DNA from: Nereocystis luetkeana
Taxonomy: Eukaryota > Sar > Phaeophyceae > Laminariales > Laminariaceae
DNA: 64,000 bases
NCBI GenBank assembly: GCA_031213475.1
Contig: JARUPZ010000004.1
Location: forward strand, 4,969,169-5,033,168
Direction: 5' to 3'
A program made the position numbers and the translations under genes. Shown in pieces: positions 58,780-64,000 of the stretch. The notes beneath the pieces were generated by a model. It did not search any database, was not told the origin of the DNA, and saw only the letters and a program-made list of their open reading frames with translations. Each line of letters opens with the position of its first letter. The first letter of the stretch is position 1.

Positions 58780-59420
58780 CGTGGTTCAAACGCCCCGTGC
58801 GATCGGGAAGCCACTTGACCCACCACTACTAGTATGTGCTTCCCCGGGAGTCTTTCGTTTCTAGCGGTCCTCTCATATCGGGAATCTCCCACGCCTGAGA
58901 CACGATTAATAAAACCGGTGATCCCGTTAATAACGACCCGAGCGCTCTGGAAATTCATGCCCCATATCGACCACTACGTTGCGGGTGCTTTCGGGTGATT
59001 CATTCGTTTCTAACGACGCGTTCATGGCGGGGACCCACCTCGACTGTCAATCAACTCTGAGTATAGTTATCACGTTCAAACGACCCGTACGATCAGGATT
59101 AAACCACTTTTAATCGACCACTATATGGTTGTCCTTTCGAGTGGTTCCGTTTCGAACGGCCAGTTCGTACCGGGAACCCACCACGATTGCTGGACGATTG
59201 TTTAATTTGATGATTCCGTTTCTAAGGCCCCGTGCGATCGGGATTATGCTACCACTAATCGACCACCACTTGGCGCGCACTTTCTAGTGGTTCCGTTTCT
59301 AAAGACCTGGGCGATTGGGAACCCACCACGAAAAGCAAACGGTAACATATGCAATGATTCCGTTTCGAACGGTCAGTGCGATCAGGACTCAGCCATTACT
59401 AATCGACCACTTTGGCTCCT
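58780..59420. repeat. ~145-bp satellite array
   Basis: Landmarks like GCCCCGTGCGATCGGG recur at about 58791, 58934, 59081, 59226 and 59370, spacing 143-147 bp, giving about 4.4 copies. Each unit holds two related halves with a CCGTTTCTAA or CCGTTTCGAA start, so it looks dimeric. Non-coding. Confidence 0.75.
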
Positions 59421-59477
59421 TCCCCTCTGTTTGTCCATCTGCCGTGAAAAATGGTTGCAGGATGGAGGTCGGGAAGC

Positions 59478-59800
59478 AGATACAACTTGACGAGTCCCTG
59501 ACGCCCCTTGCCCGGAAGTATTCAGCTGGTGCAGGGCCTCGCCCGTCAGCTATCTTTCCTGGATACTCGCTGCACTTACCGTCGACCCCGCTTCAGCCCG
59601 CTCGACCGCTGCTTTCTCGCATCTGGCCTGCGTTAGTCTTTCCTCATCTATCATCTGGAACTTCATCTCCGTACCAAACATCTCTTCATATTAGATGTAA
59701 ATCTTTCAAAAGGAAATCGTTTCTTAACTGGTTTATCTTTTATACGCGTTACACCCCAAACACCTTGTTACCCCTACGACAACCTTGCTCTTTAGTTGAA
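59478..59800. repeat. Left ~320-bp direct repeat of retroelement
   Basis: Starts ATACAACTTGACGAG and includes GGCC[TC][CT]GCCCGTCAGCTAT and ACGACAACCTT. A diverged direct copy is at 63458-63782. The pair brackets the minus-strand retroelement remnants. Confidence 0.65.
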
Positions 59801-59845
59801 CTCTTCCACGAAAACCTGCTTGATATTTATCGAATAAGCCGGAAT

Positions 59846-60050
59846 AGTGGGGTGGAGGGGCTTTCCTGGACCCGTCCCCCCTGCATGCGTACTCTTTCCT
59901 TTCCCTATATAAAATCGATGATGGGAATAAAGAGAAGAGGGGGGGGTGGCCCGTCCCTTCTCGCTTTATTACGCCTCTCCCTCACCCACCTGTACGGAAA
60001 ACGGTCGACCTCCTTACCGATCGTGATCCGCTAGCCAAACGCCTCCCGTC
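59846..60050. repeat. Second copy of the 51560-51790 repeat
   Basis: Same order of landmarks as 51560-51790. It lies just inside the left direct repeat. Confidence 0.55.
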
Positions 60051-60264
60051 ATAGGACCGCGGTTCCCTTCCCCCTTCGTCCGGATAGGAGTAGGGGCGGC
60101 TTGGGTACCCTGCAGTCACCCAAGCGGTCTTTACTATACCGGGCGGAGTAGTACCTATAGTATTTAGCCCCATCTAGTTCATTATCCTGGCTCTCTCTCG
60201 ACCCCCCCCCCCCCCCCCATGCTCCAATACCTCTGATACCCTTACAGGGTCTTCCATTTAAACC

Positions 60265-61275
60265 CTAACGTATACGATGAATGAGTTCGACGACCATCTC
60301 CCTTTTTCCAAAATCACTGCCTCTGGCACTCTTCTCGCGGCCAGTCTGGTGCCCCCCCCTTATTGTTCCCGAAAGCAACGCGATTTCTTCCGGGATCAGA
60401 GCTCCCCCCGCACCCCTCTCCTCTTCCTTCCACCTTCTCCCTACACAGGCGAGGCCCTTCCTCAGGCACTGGGTTGCTTTTCCGGCGGATAAAATCCTCC
60501 AACCGTCCGTCCCCTGATATGATATCAAAGGGGCTTCCCCTGTCAACTCCTCGCCATTGAACATTCTGAAAAGCACCGCCAACAGACCCGCTGCCTCCCC
60601 TTCCTCTCCTCCTCCTAGTCTTGCACTTGTCCATACCAGTACCGGTTCCCTTTCTTGCTTGATCTCCCTTCGATCCCCTGAATCTCACCTCTACCTTATT
60701 TTGCTTCCCAAATGCTACCCTCTGCCACTTGATTGTTGCCCCTGAAAAACGCTACATCCCCTCTGCTTAATTAAGCGGTATACCTTATAGTACACGTCTC
60801 TCTTTGGCTAACAATTCTGACGATCCCAACATCCGAAAATAGGACAGGGTCAGACCTATCAGAAAGCGCCCTCTCCCCTTCCTCCCACGATTAAATGCTT
60901 CCCTGCATCCTCCTCAGCATCCCCCATCTCAATGGTCGGTTAAATATCACCTGACAACCCGTATCTACGTGTGCCCACTTGATACATTGCCTCACCGATC
61001 AGCGGATTCTTCATGGGCACTGAAAGCCCCACGAGCTGTCTAAGGTCGAAATTAATCGCCACCAACATGCCTACTATCGTCGGCTCCTTGTTCCCTTTTC
61101 TGCGGAACAGCATCCCATGAACTCGCACAACTCTCCCACTAGCTCCATCTCCCTCCTGACCTTCTGCAGCAAACACACCCACATCCTCCAATTCGCGTCC
61201 GACGGTTTCCGAGATGAAGCTGCAGCTCTTTCTACCGAGTACTCTCTCGCATTATCTCCGAACACGTTGGGTGTT
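60265..61275 (-). pseudogene. Tyrosine recombinase, degraded
   Basis: Pieces of a phage-integrase-type recombinase lie in order on the minus strand across frame changes. The N-terminal core-binding part reads SSRKPSDANWRMWV, then (frameshift) PTIVGMLVAINFDLRQLVGL and SVPMKNPLIGEAM. The catalytic part follows with GLTLSYFRMLGSSELLAKE, where the usual catalytic Arg (LR.SE) is Gly, then VRFRGSKGDQARKG with the beta-hairpin Lys, then PEEIALLSGTIRGG where the H-x-x-R box is damaged. No nucleophilic Tyr context survives. In DIRS-like retroelements this domain moves the DNA copy. Clearly inactive. Confidence 0.65.
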
Positions 61276-61299
61276 CCCCCGTCTCTAATTCCTGCACCT

Positions 61300-61660
61300 G
61301 CCAGCGATTTCGGGGCATTCTGCGTCTAGTTTCTCGGGAATATGTCCCCCTCGCCACCTAGACAGACCGTTTGCTCACCCATTACCGACCCCCCGTACGT
61401 GCCTTGCCTGGAAGCACCACCTTCCCCTTGCTTCCAGCGCTCCCACCATCCTCATCAACGCCGCTACCCGTGCTTCCCTCTCACCCCCCTACGACACCTA
61501 TTTTTCCAGGTTACGGCTGCTTCGTTATCTTCCTTCATCAAACCTGCCTCACACACACTACCCGATCTCTCCCCCCTCATGTTTACTATCACTAACGTGG
61601 TCACTACCATTGCCATCACCTCGAACAGGTTAATGAAAGTTAAATGAGCTACCGCCTGCC
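61300..61660 (-). pseudogene. Retroelement RNase H remnant
   Basis: Upstream of the recombinase on the same strand. Reads INLFEVMAMVVTTL (first acidic residue), LMKEDNEAAVTWKNRC (second acidic residue, DN.AAV.W.NR motif), WCFQARHVRGV, then ANGLSRW where the usual ADG acidic residue is Asn. It has in-frame stops. RNase H followed by tyrosine recombinase is the DIRS-like order. The reverse transcriptase that should precede it is not visible, so an internal deletion is likely. Confidence 0.55.
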
Positions 61661-61664
61661 CCCC

Positions 61665-62085
61665 CCCTTATCGTACGTTTCTGCACCTCTTGTGGCTGAG
61701 AAAAAATCAAGTACACCCCCGTCTCCATGAAATCCTGACTCTACCCTGCGGTCCTACGACACAGGCGCGTTCCCTCCCCCCGAAGTCAAAAAGGTCCTTC
61801 TGCGCGAAATTCAGAAATCGATGTTGCTCAGCGCTGCTAGACCCGTTCTACGATAGAGGTAGCACATTTCATCTATTTTGTTTCTGAAAGACGGGGTTCC
61901 TTGAGCCCAAATCGTCGGAATGCCAATCTTGATTTTGAACCTAAACGTCTGCTAGACTCGGGCCATAGGATTATTCGCCGCGATGTAATTTGATTTTTGC
62001 TGAAGTCCGCTTTCAGGCGAGGTATGGAGCTCCTTAAGTGACGAGCCTCAAATTTTTGAGGGTGAACCTCTGGCGTAGAACGCCT
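61665..62085. other. No recognisable coding, retroelement interior
   Basis: The stretch where reverse transcriptase would be expected shows no conserved motif in either strand. The phrase GGGTGAACCTCTGGCGTAGAACGCCT near 62060 resembles one near 43602 inside an LRR intron. Confidence 0.35.
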
Positions 62086-62087
62086 CG

Positions 62088-62544
62088 CTACATGCTTTCC
62101 CCCCTGGCCCCTTGGCGATGCAGCCCCCCCTGATCATACCCGTGGTGTCCATTTGAATAAAATGGAGGGGATTTCCCATCCGCACGCAGTTCCGACCAGT
62201 CGACTACTGTCCGGTTGTCCTTGCGCAACATCGTCTCTACTATGGTTGTCTCGTTACAGCTTTCTGCCCCCCCCCCCCCCCCCCCCCCCCCCCGCCGACA
62301 ACTTTCCAACCCGGGCGGGAAATTCTGTGACACCCCCTGCGGCCAGGTGCTGAACGAGGTACCCCCACCGTTGGGCTGTTTCGTGCTGCGGCTGCCGGTG
62401 CAACCTCCGTGCTCCCCTATCCCACGGACTTGTCTCCTACCCCGCCCACCCCCACTGCCCCTCGGTTGCCCCCGTCGTTCTGCTGGCGCGACCCCGACAC
62501 GTCTATCCCCCACTCGTTTACATACACGAACCCCACCAGGCCTG

Positions 62545-62576
<32 letters not shown>

Positions 62577-63464
62577 AGCTGTATGTTTGACCACTGTTGC
62601 TGCTATCGCGGGTTCAGTAGTACCCCGCCCCAACTTACCCCCCCCCCCCCTCTCGCCCCCCGCGCTTCCCCTTTCACATTTCTCTGAAGCCCACCGTTGC
62701 TGGTGCTGCTACTGTGGAGTCCCCCCTCCCCCTCCCCCTGTATGTCCAGCCTTCTTGCGGTGTTACCTTCCATTGCCGTAGCTGCAGTGGCGTGTTCCGG
62801 ACAAGCGGCTGCGGCGGTGCCCGCTCCTGCTGCTGTGGTGGCGGCGGGACTCCCGGGCCCCGGGGCGCGTGTGGAGGCCCGTTCAAGGTCGTGAGCTGTC
62901 GGTTCCCCCCCCCCCCGCCCTTCGCCTCCTGGTGATACAAACTCCCTCCACCCGACAGAGGGGGGCCCAGAACCTCGTTTTCTGGAAACGTTTGTTTGAG
63001 GGGCTGCGGAGATGGGGCATGCAGCATGGAGTTGGACTGCTTGCGGCTCCCAATCGAGTCGTTGCCACGCCCCCGACCTTGCTAAGTGTATCCCCCCCTA
63101 CCTCCTTTACCCGACCGCAAATGAGCTCCTTAGTGAATCTTGTGGCTACCCTCATAGTGCACGTGCATACTCGTACCACGGCTATCCAGGGTATCCGGTC
63201 GCCCGCTACTGTCGTCGTTGTTGCCTGACCCTCCTCCTGAAGACTGGTAGTCCTCCGCTTCATCGGCCGCCCCGTTCCCTTGGGTCGACCCCCGCCTTGG
63301 GACTGGGCCTCCCACAATATTGTCGTGTTCCTCGTCTTGCGGCTGTGTCGCGGTAAGAGCGTCTCCGATCTCCCTCGTCGACCCTCCCAATGCACAGGTT
63401 CAACTACTGCTGAGAACATGACCACGCTCTGACGTCCTTTGGTCGACTCAAACCAAACAATCAA
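62088..63464 (-). pseudogene. Low-complexity ORFs 5' of the YR retroelement
   Basis: Overlapping minus ORFs (62088-62633, 62674-63027, 62883-63464, 63130-63390) are rich in Gly, Pro, Gln, Asp or poly-Ala, the last encoded by a CTG repeat at about 62546-62574. Poly-C runs near 62266-62292 break the frames. Position suggests a Gag-like ORF of the same element, but nothing diagnostic is seen. Confidence 0.3.
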
Positions 63465-63782
63465 CTTGACGAGCCCCTAGTCCCTTGCCCGTATATATTC
63501 AGCTCGTGCAGGGCCTTGCCCGTCAGCTATATATCCTGAAAACTCGCTGCACCGACGACCCCACTTCACACCTATTTACCGCTGCTTGATGGAGTCTGAG
63601 CTGCGTTGATATTTCCTCATCAATCACTCCGTCATTTTCTATTTTTGCCTCGTATCAAAATTCCCTTGTTTTTTCATAGAAACCCTACACAATAGTCTCC
63701 TTCTTTCACTGGTTTACCTTTCATACCCGTTGCCCCCTAAACACCAGGCTGTCATTACGACAACCTTCCTCGCTTATCGCAA
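63458..63782. repeat. Right ~320-bp direct repeat of retroelement
   Basis: Starts ATCAACTTGACGAG. Diverged copy of 59478-59800 in the same orientation. Its order relative to the coding remnants suggests terminal or split direct repeats of a retroelement. Confidence 0.65.
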
Positions 63783-64000
63783 CGGTCACACTTAGGTTGG
63801 TTTCTGTTAGACAGAAAAATCAAGAAAACATATAGGAACTGGAAAGTATTACTTTTATCGGGCACCATACCTGGTAGTAAATAAGACCTACGGCACATAG
63901 GATAATATTTGTATATTTCACGTTTTAGTCTGACAATATTTTGTGCTATCTACTATGATCTCCCGCACAAGGAGGCTTTGTCGATCAACATACTACAAGA

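Noticed and set aside
62215..62781. 188-codon Pro/Ala-rich plus ORF
   Set aside because: Built from poly-C and CTG runs. The retroelement remnants are on the opposite strand.
1..64000. CRISPR arrays, bacterial operons or phage modules
   Set aside because: None of the direct repeats has regular spacer structure, there are no collinear long ORFs, and spliced exons with GT-AG borders show a eukaryotic nuclear genome.

Overview
Eukaryotic genomic DNA, most likely from a brown alga (stramenopile). The reasons are a 29 kb gene split into 34 tiny exons, nearly all encoding exactly one 24-residue leucine-rich repeat (an architecture known from brown-algal candidate immune receptors), TTAGGG-type telomere-like tracts, and a dense load of SINE, MITE, Ty3/gypsy and tyrosine-recombinase retroelement debris. 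The organism call is an inference. No database search was possible.

Layout. 1-8.9 kb is a nest of repeats with no credible gene: three copies of a TIR-bounded element carrying interstitial TTAGGG repeats, three copies of a tRNA-derived SINE, a ~290 bp inverted repeat whose arms lie 5.5 kb apart, and several foldbacks. 8.9-16.2 kb is AT-rich and gene-poor, with microsatellites. 16.2-45.6 kb, plus strand, is the main gene: signal peptide, Cys-containing N-cap, 28 LRRs, a short C-cap and an EGF-like end, 798 residues in total. Every intron from the second to the last-but-one is phase 2, and all LRR exons are 69, 72 or 75 nt. Summing the 34 exons gives 2397 nt, one open frame ending in TAA. 45.6-53.4 kb is gene-poor, with MITEs and repeats. 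53.4-55.6 kb holds Ty3/gypsy-like remnants, including an integrase C-terminal region broken by a stop. 55.6-58.6 kb has Gln/Ala-rich low-complexity modules. 58.8-59.4 kb is a ~145 bp satellite. 59.5-63.8 kb is a decayed tyrosine-recombinase (DIRS-like) retroelement on the minus strand, flanked by ~320 bp direct repeats.

The striking system is the LRR gene. Its exons fall into subtypes (A to G below) that recur in fixed order, with related intron sequence, so multi-exon blocks of about 5-6 kb were duplicated in tandem. Decayed LRR exons lie in the introns. This is a modular, birth-and-death exon cassette array in a secreted recognition-type protein, convergent in layout with animal LRR immune receptors. 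No gene nearby forms an operon-like unit with it.
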